Shown here in pieces: positions 27,742 to 40,835 of a stretch of 64,000 nt of DNA. Every line of letters begins with the position of its first letter. Within the stretch, counting starts at the first letter, position 1. Source of the DNA: Bog-473 sp963843365 (GTDB taxonomy: Bacteria > Actinomycetota > Acidimicrobiia > Acidimicrobiales > RAAP-2); the NCBI GenBank assembly GCA_963843365.1, contig CAWJKG010000002.1, positions 1,178,001 through 1,242,000 on the forward strand, read 5' to 3'. Position numbers and translations under genes: made by a program. The notes under the pieces were generated by a model. The model worked only from the letters and a program-made list of their open reading frames with translations, made no database searches and had not been told where the DNA came from.

Positions 27742-27882
27742 GTCAACCCCGTTCCTGCTGCACCATCACGTCGATGTCGCATCACGAACCGACGCCGACC
27801 CACGCTGGAGAGGTCGCTGCGACTCCAGTCACACTGACACACGCCTTCCGCGCCGGCCGCTGGGACTTCTGAGCGCCTCGGG

Positions 27883-29578
27883 TCAGTCCACCGCCAGCGG
27901 ATAGGTGCCGGCGACCGCACGCGCCAACTCCCGCCGGGCGGTGCGCCAGGCTTCGTCCGCCTCGCGCAGCGTGACCGGAACCAGCTCGACCCGCGTGCCC
28001 GGCGCGCACTGCCCGAGCAGTCCGAGGTCGGCGGACGCGACGACTGCCAGCACGGGATACCCGCCGAGTGTGGCGTGATCCGGGAGGAGCACCACCGGGT
28101 CTCCGTCCGGTGGCACCTGCACGGCCCCCGTCACGACACCCTGGGAGTCGATCCCTCCCCCGTCGGTCATGTCGCGCCGCGCCAGTGGCCGGACGCCGCG
28201 CAACCGGATGCCCACCCGGTTCGATTCCGGCTGCACCGCGAACTCGGCGCCGGTCAGAGTCGCCATGGCCGAAGCGTCGAACTGCTCAGGGTGTGGCCCG
28301 GGCAGGACGCGCAACTGGACCGCCGACGAGGGATCCATGTCCGTGGGGCTGGCGGACTGCAGGTGATCACCCAATGGGGGTGCCCAGGAACCGGCGTGCA
28401 GCACCTCGCCGGGGCCGAGCGGGCCCGCCCCGAGTGCGGTCAATTCGATCGGTCGCGCTGCTGCCGAACCACTCGGGACCGAGGAAGCCGCCCGCCACCG
28501 CCAGGTAGGTGCGGCACCCCGCCTGCTGGCGACCGACCTCGAGCACCTGGTCCCGCCGCAAGGGAAGCAGGTGGCCCGCGGGTGCAGTCGCGCCGTCGAC
28601 GTACAGAAGGGGCGCTCCCCCCACGGCGGCCACATGGCACTGGCCGAGGGCGCGCAGCCGGGTGCCGCCTCCCGTCACCTCGATGGTCCCGGCTCCGGGC
28701 TCGTTGCCCACCAGCCGGTTGGCCAACTCGAACGACACGGGGTCCGCTGGGCCGGCCGACGGGACGCCCGCGGCGGCCACATGCCGGCGACCCCCATCCT
28801 GCACGACCGCCCGGAGGCCCGGGGCGACGATCTCGAAGACGGGGCGCGCCCCTGGCGGCAGTGACCACGAGGGCGCTTCGACCGGGCCCGGCACCACGTC
28901 CTCGTCGGGGGCCGCCACGCGCAAACGGACCTGGTCGCCGGGCGCCAGGACCGCGTAGGGCGGACGCGCCGGGGAGAACAGAGGGAAGGCGGTGCGCCCG
29001 ACGAGGTGCCAGCCTCCGGGTGATGCCGTGGGATAGACGGCACAGTGCCCGTTGGCGAGAGCCACGGAGCCCGGCGGCACCGCAGCCCGCGGACGGGCGC
29101 GCCGGGGGACGCCACGCAGCGGGTCGGGCAGGCCGTCCAGATAGGCGAAACCCGGCGAGAACCCGATGACGGAGGCGGTGAACGGCTGCGCCGTGAGGAG
29201 TGTCACCACGTCGTCGAGTGCACGGCCGACCAGGGCGGCTACCTCTGAGAGGTCCTCCCCGTCGAAGCGACATGGGAGCGTCACGAGCCGGCCCGGGCGT
29301 GTGGCAGCGTGATCCGGCGGGGCCCGACGGGCCACGCCGGTGGCCACGTTCTCTGCGGACTCGCGCAGGGGAAGGAGGTCGCCATCCTCGCCGGTGACGT
29401 GCACCAGCACCGTGGCCGCGCCGCTCACCACCTCGACGGCATCGGCCAGGGCCGCGTCTCCCAAGGCTGCGTTCAGCTCCCCGGCCAACAGCCGCGCCGC
29501 CGCGGCATCGGTCACTCCGATCAGGAAGGCACGGTCGCCGAGGAGGCGCACCTCCCCGGCAGGGACCGAGTGCGTCAC
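27883..29578 (-). CDS. pxpBC: 5-oxoprolinase subunits B and C fused (PxpB-PxpC), frameshifted
   Basis: The N-terminal part is PxpB (KipI-like): VRLLGDRAFLIGV and SVIGFSPGFAYLDGLPDP, then VGRTAFPLFSP. The C-terminal part is PxpC (KipA-like biotin-dependent carboxyltransferase fold): ARPVFEIVAPGLRAVVQDGG, AGVPSAGPADPVSFELANRL and DGDPVVLLPDHATLGGYPVL. Together they open 5-oxoproline with PxpA, using ATP, to give glutamate. One extra base near 28455 breaks the PxpC part; dropping it joins SSATDRI to ELTALGAGPLGP. The GTG start overlaps the pxpA stop (GTGA). Length after repair is about 564 residues, normal for a fused pair. Confidence 0.85.
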
Positions 29579-30348
29579 GCAGCCGCGGGCGCGACCACGT
29601 CGATCCCCGAATCGGCGAGCGCACGCCGCACGGCGGTGGCGATCGCCACCGCGCCCGGAGAATCGCCGTGAATGCACAGGGTGTCCACCCACAGGGTCAG
29701 GACCGAGCCGTTGCGGGCCACCACCGCACCCCGGGCCAGGCTGAGCGCCTGGGCCGCCGCCGCGCCCGGCTCGACCAGGACGGCGCCCGCCGTCGCGCGG
29801 TCGACCAACCCGCCGTCGGCGCGGTACATCCGATCGCAGAACCCCTCCTCGCATGCGGTCATGCCGTCGCGCAGCACCATCGCCATGGCGCGGCAGCCCG
29901 ACGGAAGCACCAACGCCGCGCGCTCACCGACAGTGGCCCGCACGGCGTCCCGAAACGTCTCGTAGACCGCGCCGCCCTTCGCCACTTCCGTGTAGAGCGC
30001 GCCGTGCGCCTTCACCGAGGCCACCCTCGTGCGCGCCTTGCGGCAGACGCGGTCCAGCGCGCGCAGCTGCTCGGTCAGCGACGTGCCGAGCTCGCCCCGG
30101 TCGATGTCGATCGGGTTGCGCCCGAACCCGCCACGGTCGGGATAGGACGGATGCGCACCGACGCGCACCCCGCGCTCCAGCGCCGCGTCGACGATCTCCG
30201 TCATGGACGCGTCATCGCCGGCATGCCCACCGCAGGCGACGTGCACCGACGTCACCAGATCGAGGAGCGCGCGCTCGACCTCGATGTCCGCGGGCTCGGT
30301 CGCCTCGCCCACATCGGCATTGAGGTCGATCGTCCGCTTCGGCGTCAC
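29575..30348 (-). CDS. pxpA: 5-oxoprolinase subunit A (LamB/YcsF family)
   Basis: A 257-residue protein of the LamB/YcsF family, the PxpA subunit of the ATP-dependent 5-oxoprolinase. It opens TIDLNADVGE and contains VHVACGGHAGDDASM, GAHPSYPDRGGFGR and VKAHGALYTEV, all signature blocks. GTG 30348 matches the normal N-terminus, four bases after the helicase stop. The downstream pxpBC start overlaps its stop. The organism can therefore recycle spontaneously formed 5-oxoproline to glutamate. Confidence 0.92.
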   Translation of the reverse strand: MTPKRTIDLNADVGEATEPADIEVERALLDLVTSVHVACGGHAGDDASMTEIVDAALERGVRVGAHPSYPDRGGFGRNPIDIDRGELGTSLTEQLRALDRVCRKARTRVASVKAHGALYTEVAKGGAVYETFRDAVRATVGERAALVLPSGCRAMAMVLRDGMTACEEGFCDRMYRADGGLVDRATAGAVLVEPGAAAAQALSLARGAVVARNGSVLTLWVDTLCIHGDSPGAVAIATAVRRALADSGIDVVAPAAA

Positions 30349-30352
30349 GACG

Positions 30353-33300
30353 TCAGCCCGCCTCGAGCTGATCCACCACGATGCCGTCACGGTAGACGAC
30401 GCGCTGGTTGCGCCGCGTCGGCACGCGGGTGCCACCGAGGACCGTGCCGGTCATGTTGAGCGGATCCGCCCCGGCCACCACGACCTGCTCGCCGCTCGCC
30501 CCTCGGCGGTGCGTCGCCCGCAGCTCGTCGAAGGCGTCGGGGAGCGCGTACTGCTCCCCGGAGAGCCCGGCCACGAAGCGCCCGCCGAGCACCAGCCCGC
30601 GCGCCTCCAGGCGACGCAGGGCCCACACGACCTCGCGCCACGGCACCTTGAACGACTCCCGGCTCCACAGTTCCCAGGCGACGATGCCCCAGCGCAGCAG
30701 CAATTGCTGCGCCACCGCCTCCGCCAGCGCCTCGTTCCCCGGCAGCAGCACCCCGTCGTCGAGGGCGGGTGCGCCGAGCGCCTCGGGCCCGGGCAGCAAC
30801 GACCAGCGGCCTTCACCGATGCCGGTCCCCACCGGCGCACGGCGGCGGGCCAGGCGCCCCGAGGGCCGGCGGACCGTGCGCGTCCGCCAGCGGTCCCGGG
30901 CAGAGAGCAGGGCGCGCACGGCCGAGAAGGCATCGGCGGTGACCAGCCCGCGCGCCACCAGATCCCAGAGGCCCTCGTCGACCTCGGCCGGGAGCCGGCC
31001 CGTCACGGGCGCCAGCTCAGGCCGGAAACAGGCCCCGCGCGTGCGCAGGGCCGCCAGCACGTCGGCGGCGGCGCCGACCTCGGGCTCGGCCGCCGGCACG
31101 CCCGCCGCGCACGGCCCGCAGCATGTCCTGGAGGTCGTCACGCAGCACGAACGCGAGCGGGGTCGCGGGCGAGGGCGTCCCGCTGCGGCCGGGCCGCTCG
31201 GCACGCGGTGTGAGACGGCCCCAGACGACTTCGCCGGAGAGGCACAGCTCGTCGAGCCAGCGGGCGTCGTACCCGGACACGCGGGCGGGGAGGATCTTGG
31301 CTTCCCATTCGGCTGCGGGCGCCTCGATCCCCTGCAACTGCTCGAGGACCTCGAGCAGTCCGGCTCGTCCCTCGACCCGGCTGTCGGGCGCCGCATGCTG
31401 CCAGTGGGTGAGGAAGCGGACGTACTCCGCGATCGGCACCGGGTCGACCAGGCCGCGGCGCCGGCTGCGGCTGGCGCCGTGCAGGCGGACCAGCAGGTTG
31501 CGCGCGCACCACCGGCCGTCGGGCAGCGCGATGGCCGAGCCCTTTCCCTCCAGGCGGGCCAGCGCGGTCCGGGCCCGCGCCGCCGTCAGGGGTGCCCCCC
31601 TCGGCGCGCCGCTCGGCAACGTCCCTTCGGTCACCAGGTCCTCGACGGTCACCGGGCCGGCCAGTTGCAGGTGCCCGGCGACGCAGTCCGCGGCCGCGTC
31701 GTCGTCGGTGCCGAGGGCTTCGGCCGCGGCGCGGCGCTCGGTCGCCACCCAGCACCCGTCGAGCAAGGAGGCGCGGCCGTCGGCGGCCAGGGCATCGAAC
31801 CACTGCGTCCACTCCGCGGTGCGGGCGCGCCGCCACCAGGGAGAGCAGCAGGTCGTGCAACTCGTCTGCGTTGCGCAGGCGCGGGCGCACCTGGTCGAGC
31901 ACGGCCGCCACGGCCTCGGCGTCGAGCGCGGCGAGTTCCTTGGCCGGGACGGGCAGCCCGTCGGGACCCAGCGCACCCAAGCCGCGCGGCACGGAGAGCG
32001 CACGCGTGCGCCGCTCCTCGAGGGGCGCGTCGTCGAGATACGTGAACGGCCGGCCGCTCAGGATGGCGTGGGAGAATGGAGACGGCTCGGAGGACTCCAC
32101 CGTGTGCACGGCGATGGCGCCGGACTCGACCTGCGACCAGACCTCGACCAGGCCCTCGACCGAGAGCCCCTCGTGGAGGCAGTCGTGCACCGTCTGGCGG
32201 GCCAGGACGTGGTCGGGCACGCCGACCGGGCCCGGCGGCGCGTTCTCCTGGCAGGCCGCCAGGCCGGGCCACACCGCCGCCAGCAGGTCGTCGGCCTCCA
32301 TGCGCTGGAGGTGGATGGGCCGGCGCTTGCCCCCGTTCATGCGGGGCAGCACGAGCGCGCGATTGAGATTCCAGCGCCAGCGGGCGCCGAGCATCGGATG
32401 GAGCAGCACGGCCTGGGTCAGGACCTGGGCCGCCTTCTCGCTGCTCAGCATGGACTGCACGTTGGTGAGCGGGAAGCTGTGCTGCGGCCCGAGCGACAGG
32501 ACGACCGTGTCGTCGTCCGCCGCCGCCTGCAGCTCGAAGTCGAACGAGACGCAGAAGCGCTTGCGCAGTGCCAGCCCGAGCGCCCGATTGATGCGACCTC
32601 CGAAGGGCGCGTGAATGATGAGCTGCGATCCCTCGCTGTCGTCGAAGCAGCGCTCGACGACGATGCGCTCGCGGGTCGGCAGGTGACCGAGCGCGGCCAG
32701 CCCGGACGCACAGTAGGCGACGACCTGCTGCGCCACCTCGGCCGACACGCCGGCGCGCTCGGTCACCAGACGGCGCGCCCGTCGCCGTCCTGTGCCCGCA
32801 GCACGGGCTCGAGCGCGGCGCGCAGGTCGCTCACGGCTTCCGACAGCTCCGCGGTGCGGGCGGGGGCCTCGCCGAGCCAGAAGGGGATGGTCGGGGGCAG
32901 GTCCCCGGCATCGTGCACGCGCACCGTGCCCACCTCGACCTTGGCCACCCGCCACGAGTGCGTGCCCAGGAGGAAGATGTCGCCGGCCGTTGCCTCGACC
33001 GCGAAGTCCTCATGGACCGAGCCGACCGTCACGCCGTCGGGATCGAGCACCACACGGTAGTCGCCGGTCTCGGGAATGGCACCCCCACCCGTCAGCGCGG
33101 CCAGGCGTGCACCCCGCCGGGCGCGTAGGCGCCCGTTGACCGCGTCGAGGTGGAGGTGGGCGCCGCGCCGGCCGCGGCCGGTCTCGATCCCCCAACTGGC
33201 CAGTGCCACCACCTCGTCGAAGTCCTGACGCGACAGCTCGGCGTACGGAGCGGCGTGGCGCGTCATCTCCCACATCGCCTCGACGCCGCGCTCGTCGGTG

Positions 33301-34645
33301 GAGGCGACCTCGGCCACGAGCTGCTGGGTCAGGACGTCGAGCGGGGCGACGGGGGGCTCCAGGAGATCGAGCCGACCCTCCCGCACCGCCGCCAGGAGGG
33401 CCGTGCACTCGACGAGCTCGTCGCGCGTGGTCGGGTAGAGCCGGCCGGCCGGCGTGCCGTCGCGGTGGTGGTTGGCCCGGCCCACCCGTTGGAGGAAGGT
33501 GCCGATGGCCCGGGGCGATCCGATCTGGCAGACGAGCTCGACGGGGCCGACGTCGATGCCCAGCTCGAGCGAGGCCGTTGCCACCAGGGCGCGCAGGTCG
33601 CCGGCCCGCAGGCGCGTCTCGACGATGCGCCGCCGCGCCGCCGAGAGGCTGCCGTGATGCGCGGCGACGAGCAGCGAGGCATCCACGTCGTCGCCGTCCG
33701 CCGCCTCGTTCTCCCCGAGGCGCTCCGCCAGCAGATGGGCGACGCGCTCGGCCATCTTGCGCGTGTTGACGAAGACGAGCGTCGTCCGGTGGTGGCGCGT
33801 GTGCTCGGCGATCCGGTCGAGGATGTCGGACATCTGCCCGCCGCTCATCACCGCCTCGAGCTCGGTGGACGGGAGCTCAATGGCCACGTCGAGGTCGCGG
33901 GCGTGGCCGCAGTCGACGATGACCGTGGGTGGTCGGTCGTCGTGCACGCCGGACAGCAGGCGCGCCACCAGGTCGAGGGGACGCTGGGTGGCCGAGAGGC
34001 CGATGCGCTGGAGCGACCCGCCGCTCTCGGTCACCAGTGCGTCGAGGCGCTCGAGGCTCAGCGCCAGGTGGCTGCCCCGCTTGTCGCGGGCCAGCGTGTG
34101 CACCTCGTCGACGATGACGGTGCGCACGCCGCGCAACAGCGCCCGCGACGAGGGCGCGGTCAAGAGGAGGTAGAGCGACTCCGGCGTCGTGACGAGCAGG
34201 TCGGGCGACTGCCTCTTCATGGCGGCCCGCTCGGCCGCCGGCGTGTCCCCCGTGCGGATGGCCACGCGCAGGGCCGGGTCGGCGTAGCCGAGTCGGGCCG
34301 CCTCCTCGCGGATCTCGGCCAGGGGGACGTGCAGGTTCTCGTGCACGTCGACGGCGAGCGCCCGCAGCGGGGAGATATAGAGGACCTCGGGCGTGCCCCG
34401 GCGCGCTTCGGCGCTCCCTCCTGGGCCGCCCGGTAGGCGGCGTCGATGGCGACGAGGAACCCCGTCAGCGTCTTGCCCGACCCGGTGGGCGAGGCCACCA
34501 GGACGTCGCGACCCGCCGCGATGTGAGGCCAGGCCGCCGACTGGGGCGGCGTCGGTCCGGACGGGAAGCGACGGGCGAACCAGCCGGCGACGGCCGGATG
34601 GAAGAGCGACTCGGGCCCAGTGGATGCAGGAGGAGCGTCGGGCAC
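30353..34645 (-). CDS. lhr: Lhr-type large ATP-dependent helicase, multiply frameshifted
   Basis: This is a superfamily 2 helicase of about 1430 residues, the size of bacterial Lhr. N-terminal motifs in order: SPTGSGKTL (I), TTPESLYLLL, IVDEVHTLARD (II), LSATQRP (III), VFVNTRKMAERVA, TASLELGIDVG (V) and QRVGRANH (VI). The Lhr core and C-terminal extension follow (GRLRARRGARLAAL, WLGEAPARTAEL, FGGRINRALGLALRKR, YRDGIVVDQLEAG). Breaks occur near 34390, 32765, 31830 and 31110. The total span is a multiple of three, so they cancel. Lhr unwinds RNA:DNA hybrids in DNA repair. GTG 34645 is the start. The pxpA gene follows at four bases. Confidence 0.85.
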
Positions 34646-34714
34646 CCCCCTATTCCACCAGGATGCAGTGACGCCTGCGCCACGCCGATGACCGAGGCCG
34701 GCCGCCGGAACCGC

Positions 34715-35515
34715 TCAGGCGGAGGAAGGGCGGCGGCCCCAGCAGGAGATCATCGGCGGTTGGGCCAGGTCCAGGAGGCCTGCCTGCACATTGGCCAGGT
34801 GCAGGGCGATCTCGTCCTCCGTGGCGATGCCGTGGTCCAGCAGCTGGTCGCGGACGAGGGCGATCGTCGCCGACTCGAGGGCGTTGCAGGCCGGATCGCT
34901 CACCGGGAAGGCGGCGTCCGCCGCCACCTGGACCAGCCCGACCTCGCGCAGACGCCGGGGCAGCGAGCGCCCGTAGGCCAGGTCGACGCCGCGCTCGGCC
35001 AGCAGGGTGCGGAAGCCGCGCCGGATGCGGTTGGCCAGCTGCTGGGGCGGTCCGGTCTCCTCCAGGCAGCTCAGCGGCTGCAGTGCCGGGTCGGCGTCCT
35101 CGACCAGCATGACCCCGCCCGGGCGCAGGGCGGCCGCCATGGAGGCGAGGGCGTCGTCCCGCGCCGGCACGTGGACGAGGACGAGGCGGGCGTGGACGAG
35201 GTCGAAAGGGCCGGCCGGCGGCGGGCCGGCGGCCACGTCGTGCTCGAGCACCTCGACGTTGGGCGCCACGGCCCCGCTCGCCCACGAGACGTTGATGTCG
35301 GTGGCCAGCACCCGGCCCTCGGGCCCGACGCGGTCGGAGAGAAAGGACACCACGGACGTCCCGCCCGCGCCCACCTCCCAGCACCGCCACCCGGGGGCGA
35401 GCCCGAGGCCCTCGAGGTGACGGAACGTGGCCGGGTCGAACAGCGTGGCGAACGCCGTGAACCGGTCCATCGCCTCGGGGGCGTCGTTGGAGAGCAGGTA
35501 GCGGCCCGCGCTCAC
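34715..35515 (-). CDS. Class I SAM-dependent methyltransferase
   Basis: The 266-residue protein carries SAM motif I as WEVGAGGTSVVSFL, an acidic loop VLATDIN, motif IV-like PFDLVHARLVLVHVPA and the ALRPGGVMLVED post-motif. The C-terminal helical part (ESATIALVRDQLLDHG) probably covers the substrate. Close relatives are generic actinobacterial methyltransferases of unknown substrate. Its GTG start is 13 bases after the patatin stop, so the two are probably cotranscribed. Confidence 0.85.
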   Translation of the reverse strand: MSAGRYLLSNDAPEAMDRFTAFATLFDPATFRHLEGLGLAPGWRCWEVGAGGTSVVSFLSDRVGPEGRVLATDINVSWASGAVAPNVEVLEHDVAAGPPPAGPFDLVHARLVLVHVPARDDALASMAAALRPGGVMLVEDADPALQPLSCLEETGPPQQLANRIRRGFRTLLAERGVDLAYGRSLPRRLREVGLVQVAADAAFPVSDPACNALESATIALVRDQLLDHGIATEDEIALHLANVQAGLLDLAQPPMISCWGRRPSSA

Positions 35516-35528
35516 GACGATCCGGCGG

Positions 35529-36486
35529 TCATGACACCGGCGTGGTCGCGGCGGCGAGGTCGTGTGAGGTGCCCACGTAGCGATCGAGCACGGCGGCCAC
35601 CTCGGCGCGGCCCTCCTCGATCAGCGTCGCCGTCCCCGAGAAGTCGCGGTACTGGCCCGACGGGCTCGCCCCCGCCGCTGAAGACGACGACCTCGACGCC
35701 GGGTGGCAGCGCGGCCAGCTCGCGGATGAAGCGGGCGTGGATGGCGACGAAGAACGCCGTCAGCTGCGCCTCGATCGGACGGCGCGGCGCCCGTGGGTGG
35801 TAGTGCAGCGGGCCGCACAGCAACACGTAGATGCGGTCGCACCCCGCGGCGATCGCCTGGCTGATCGGCACGTTGTTGACCACGCCGCCGTCGACCAGCA
35901 GGTCGCCGCCGATGACGACGGGCGGGAAGATGGACGGGATGGCCGACGAAGCCAGGATCGCCTCGACGGCAGGGCCGTGGCCGATCCAGCGCTCGCGGCC
36001 GTCGGTCAGCGACGTGGTCACCACCTCGATCGGGATGGTGGCATCCTCGAGGTTCTCGTAGTCGATGCCCGCCTCGATGATGGCCCGCAGGCCGGTGTTG
36101 GCATGGACGGCGGGGCGCTTCTGGAAGAAGGCCCACGGACCATCGAGCGGGCCGCGGGGGAAGATGTCCGTTCCCTTCACGGCACGCCAGATGTCGGCCA
36201 TCCGCTCGGCGTTGTCGAGGGTCGGGTTCCCCGCGTAGGAGGCACCGTTGATGGCGCCGACCGAGGCGCCGAAGACGCGATCGGCGCGGATGTCGCGCCG
36301 GATGAGCTCCTGGAGCATGCCGACCTGGACCGCGCCCCGGCTGCCGCCACCCGCGAGGACGAACGCCGTGCGCTCCGGTGCGCGCAGATGGCCGTCGGCC
36401 AGGTGGCGGCGCGCGGTCCATCGGGCGCGCAGGCGCTCGGTGAGGCCCGGGGAGGGCGCACCGGCGAAGAGGTTGGCGTCGGTCAC
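35529..36486 (-). CDS. Patatin-like phospholipase, frameshifted
   Basis: The patatin Ser-Asp dyad is visible: the oxyanion loop and nucleophile in LAGGGSRGAVQVGML and FGASVGAINGASYAG (G-x-S-x-G), and the Asp in LLVDGGVVNNVP (DGG). Dropping one base near 35668 changes the frame and gives SGQYRDFSGTATLIEEGR and a stop at 35529, for about 318 residues. Without that, the reading runs into nonsense Arg/Gly. GTG 36486 overlaps the preceding small membrane protein as GTGA. The expected activity is lipid acyl hydrolysis in the cytoplasm or at the membrane. Confidence 0.85.
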
Positions 36487-36686
36487 GACGCGCCGCCCGG
36501 AGGTTCGGGCGGATAGTGGCCGCGGGCCTGCTGGCGGTCCCGCCACGCCTTGCGCCCCGCGATGTCGTGGCGCACGGCCCACAGGATCACGATGACCACC
36601 AGCGCGAGCATCGCCACCACGAAGGCCCCGAAGATGACGAAGAAGGCCGTATTGCCGGCCGACGCCAGCAGGAGCGCGGATGCCAT
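36483..36686 (-). CDS. Small single-pass membrane protein
   Basis: A 67-residue protein with one long hydrophobic helix (FFVIFGAFVVAMLALVVIVI) followed by a basic, Arg-rich tail ending PPEPPGGAS. The positive residues on the C-terminal side place that end in the cytoplasm. The stop overlaps the patatin start by four bases, which argues for translation and a shared operon. I do not recognise the family. Confidence 0.7.
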   Translation of the reverse strand: MASALLLASAGNTAFFVIFGAFVVAMLALVVIVILWAVRHDIAGRKAWRDRQQARGHYPPEPPGGAS

Positions 36687-36734
36687 TCCGTCTCAGGGTA
36701 GAGGAGTGTCACACCCCCTGGGCACACTGCCCCG

Positions 36735-37596
36735 ATGGTCCTCGTCGCCCCCCGCCCGCTGCTCCGGCCCGACCCCGCGGGTGACGTGCCGGCCGACGGT
36801 GGCACCGGGGCGGACGTCCTGGCCCGGCTGCGCGCTGACGCCGGGGGCAGGCCCCGCTTCGACCCCGGGCTGGCGGGCGGGCTGCGGGCCTGGCTGGAGG
36901 ATGCCGCCTACGAGGTGGTGGCGGCGCGGGGCGAACAGGCGGCGCCCCTCGTCCTGGGGCCGCGCCAGCTGCTCGGCTCACCCGGGGAGCCGGGCGGCGA
37001 GGGTGCACCGCGCCATCAGCTCCTCGTGCCGCGGCTGGTGCACGTGCTGTTGCGCCAACTCGTCCAGACCGGCGACATCGAGCATCCCCTGGCCGACGCG
37101 CTCGACGCGCTGCGGGCGTCGGGCGACGCTGCGGAGGCACGGGAGATCGAGGCCTTGCCGGAGACGGAGCGGGCGACCCTGGGCGAGACGCTGGCGCTGC
37201 ACGCCCGCCACCTGCCGCGCACTCGTCCCCCGCTTCGCCCCGGGGTGGATGCCGCGCACCAACGACCGGGTCGCCATCCCGCTGGCCGGCGGCCGGATCA
37301 TGCTGCACGGGACGTTCGACCTCGTGGTGGGATTGCCCCGGCCGCGCACCGCGTCACTCTGCGCGCTGGGCCTGTCCACCGGCGGGCCCTGGGCGACGGC
37401 GCGCCGCTCCCTGCACTACCTGTCGCTGCTCGAGACGCTGCGCAGCGGCACGCCCCCCTTCCGGCTGGCGCTGCTGGAGTCCGGGACGGGCCGCTACGGC
37501 GTGGAGGACGTCCGCGAGGAGCACCTACGGGCGATCGCCTCGCACATCGCCGCCTGGCTCCCCGGTGGGGCGGCGAACGGAGCGCGGCATGGGTGA
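36735..37596 (+). CDS. Conserved protein, possible PD-(D/E)XK-like fold, frameshifted
   Basis: I do not recognise a named family. The first frame (MVLVAPRPLLRPDPAGD to LALHARHL) is helical. One extra base near 37225 shifts to a frame with VPRFAPGWMPRTNDRVAIPL, then MLHGTFDLVVGLPRP, ALGLSTGGPW and RRSLHYLSLLETLRSGTPPF. The order GTFDLVVG, a beta strand, then xLSTG and an RRxLxxYxLL helix recalls RecB-like PD-(D/E)XK nucleases, in which the second strand normally reads D/E-x-K. The catalytic Lys is not present here, so it would be degenerate. It overlaps the next gene (GTGA). Confidence 0.5.
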
Positions 37597-38413
37597 CCGT
37601 CATGGATGACCGGCTCATGGAGGCGTTGCTCAAGCCGAGCACCGCACCCGACCCCGCGCTGTGGGCCCGCGCGCTGCGCGAGGCGAAGACGAAGCTGGCC
37701 GGCCTGGCCGTGCGCCGCGCCGGCGGCACCCGTTTCCGCGTGACCGACCACGAGGTCCGGACCGCCTTCGCCGAAGTCCACGGCACGGGCGCGGAGGACG
37801 GCACCGAACCCTTCGCCTGGTCCGCCCGCACTGCACGGCGCTCCCTCGGCGTGGCCGCCGTCCGCCTGCTGGCCGACGGGTCGGCCCGCTCCCCCCAGGA
37901 GGCGGTGCGGTGCCGGATGGCCGAGTCCTCGCGCTGGGTGCGGGAGGGCAGCTCGTCCGCCACCCAACTCGACCGCTGGCTCGACGCCCTGCCGCCCGCC
38001 GGCCGCTCCGCCGTGGGTGCGGAAGCGGTGACCTGGGCCACGCGCCTGTGGTGTGCGCTCGACTGGTCCTCCTTCGCCGCGCCGCCGGTCATCGGACGCG
38101 ACCACTGGTGGGACAGCCCGCACTCCGCGCTGCTGGCGCTGCGCGGACGGGCCGACGTCCGCACGCGCCCGGCGCGCACCTGGTGGTGCTGTCGGGCCCG
38201 CGGCGGGGCTCCGTCCGGGCCGAGCTGGCGCTCGTGACCCTGGTGGAGTCGCTGCGCGCCCGCGGGGGCGAGGTCCCCGGCCGCGTCGTCGGGTGGTGGC
38301 CCGACTCGGGCCACCTGGTCCGGGTCGAACCCGAGCCGGCAGCCGTCACGCTGGGGGCGGAGGCGGTGGAGCTGGCGCTGGGCGGAGGAGCCCCGTTGCG
38401 TACGGCCGCCTGA
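37593..38413 (+). CDS. Conserved hypothetical protein, frameshifted
   Basis: I do not recognise the family. The GTG at 37593 overlaps the previous stop, and an ATG at 37602 is an alternative start. The protein is about 273 residues: KLAGLAVRRAGGTRFRVTDH, ARTARRSLGVAAVRLLADG and VTWATRLWCALDWSSF. One missing base near 38165 shifts to AHLVVLSGPRRGSVRAELAL and a C-terminal beta-rich end. The protein is basic without membrane segments. Translational coupling with the PD-(D/E)XK-like protein suggests a two-protein unit, perhaps nucleic-acid related. typA follows 34 bases downstream. Confidence 0.5.
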
Positions 38414-38447
38414 GGCGCCGCCTGGGTCATCTATCGTTGGTCCCCCC

Positions 38448-40304
<1,857 letters not shown>

Positions 40305-40337
40305 TCGGTCCGACGGCGGAAGGGTGGGGGAAGGCGC

Positions 40338-40787
40338 ATGGTGACGGCACGCAACGAGGGCTTCGACCACATGACCATCGTGGTCACCGACCTGCCGGCC
40401 GCGAAGCGCTTCTTCGGGCTGCTCGGCTTCGAGGAGAGCCTGGCCGTGGTGGCGTCGGGCGAACGGGTGGCCGACTACATGGGGATCCCCGGGTGGGAGT
40501 CCGACCACGTCACCCTGGTGCTCGAGGGAGCCGAGGTGCACCAGGAGATTCAGCTCCTCGCCTTCCACCAGCCGCCCGTCGTGGTGGACGGCGGGGCGGG
40601 CACGCTGGACCGGACCGGGTTCAACCACGTGTGCTTCCGGGTCAACGACATGAACGCCATGCTCGAGCACCTGGCGGCGAACGGGATCACGCCCCGCAAC
40701 GACGTCCTCGACTACCACAGCCGCAAGCTCGTGTTCCTGGACGGGCCCGGCGTCGTGGTCGAGCTGGCCGAATGGGCCGGCAGATGA
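40338..40787 (+). CDS. VOC/glyoxalase-family protein
   Basis: A single vicinal-oxygen-chelate protein of 149 residues with paired beta-alpha-beta-beta-beta modules. It has FDHMTIVVTDLPAAKRFFG, the mid-strand HQEIQLLAF and FNHVCFRVNDMNAMLEHLA, ending with GPGVVVELAEW. The His and Glu positions allow metal binding, and it resembles lactoylglutathione-lyase-like proteins. The substrate is unknown. It follows typA by 33 bases. Confidence 0.85.
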   Translation: MVTARNEGFDHMTIVVTDLPAAKRFFGLLGFEESLAVVASGERVADYMGIPGWESDHVTLVLEGAEVHQEIQLLAFHQPPVVVDGGAGTLDRTGFNHVCFRVNDMNAMLEHLAANGITPRNDVLDYHSRKLVFLDGPGVVVELAEWAGR

Positions 40788-40835
40788 GTCGGCCGCCCGG
40801 GGGTGCTCGCGTAGCATGATCAGCCTGCACCGCCC

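Noticed and set aside
30353..34645. Lhr encoded by several separate genes, or programmed frameshifting
   Set aside because: No slippery heptamer is evident. The breaks resemble the simple indels seen throughout the window, and the total span is a multiple of three.
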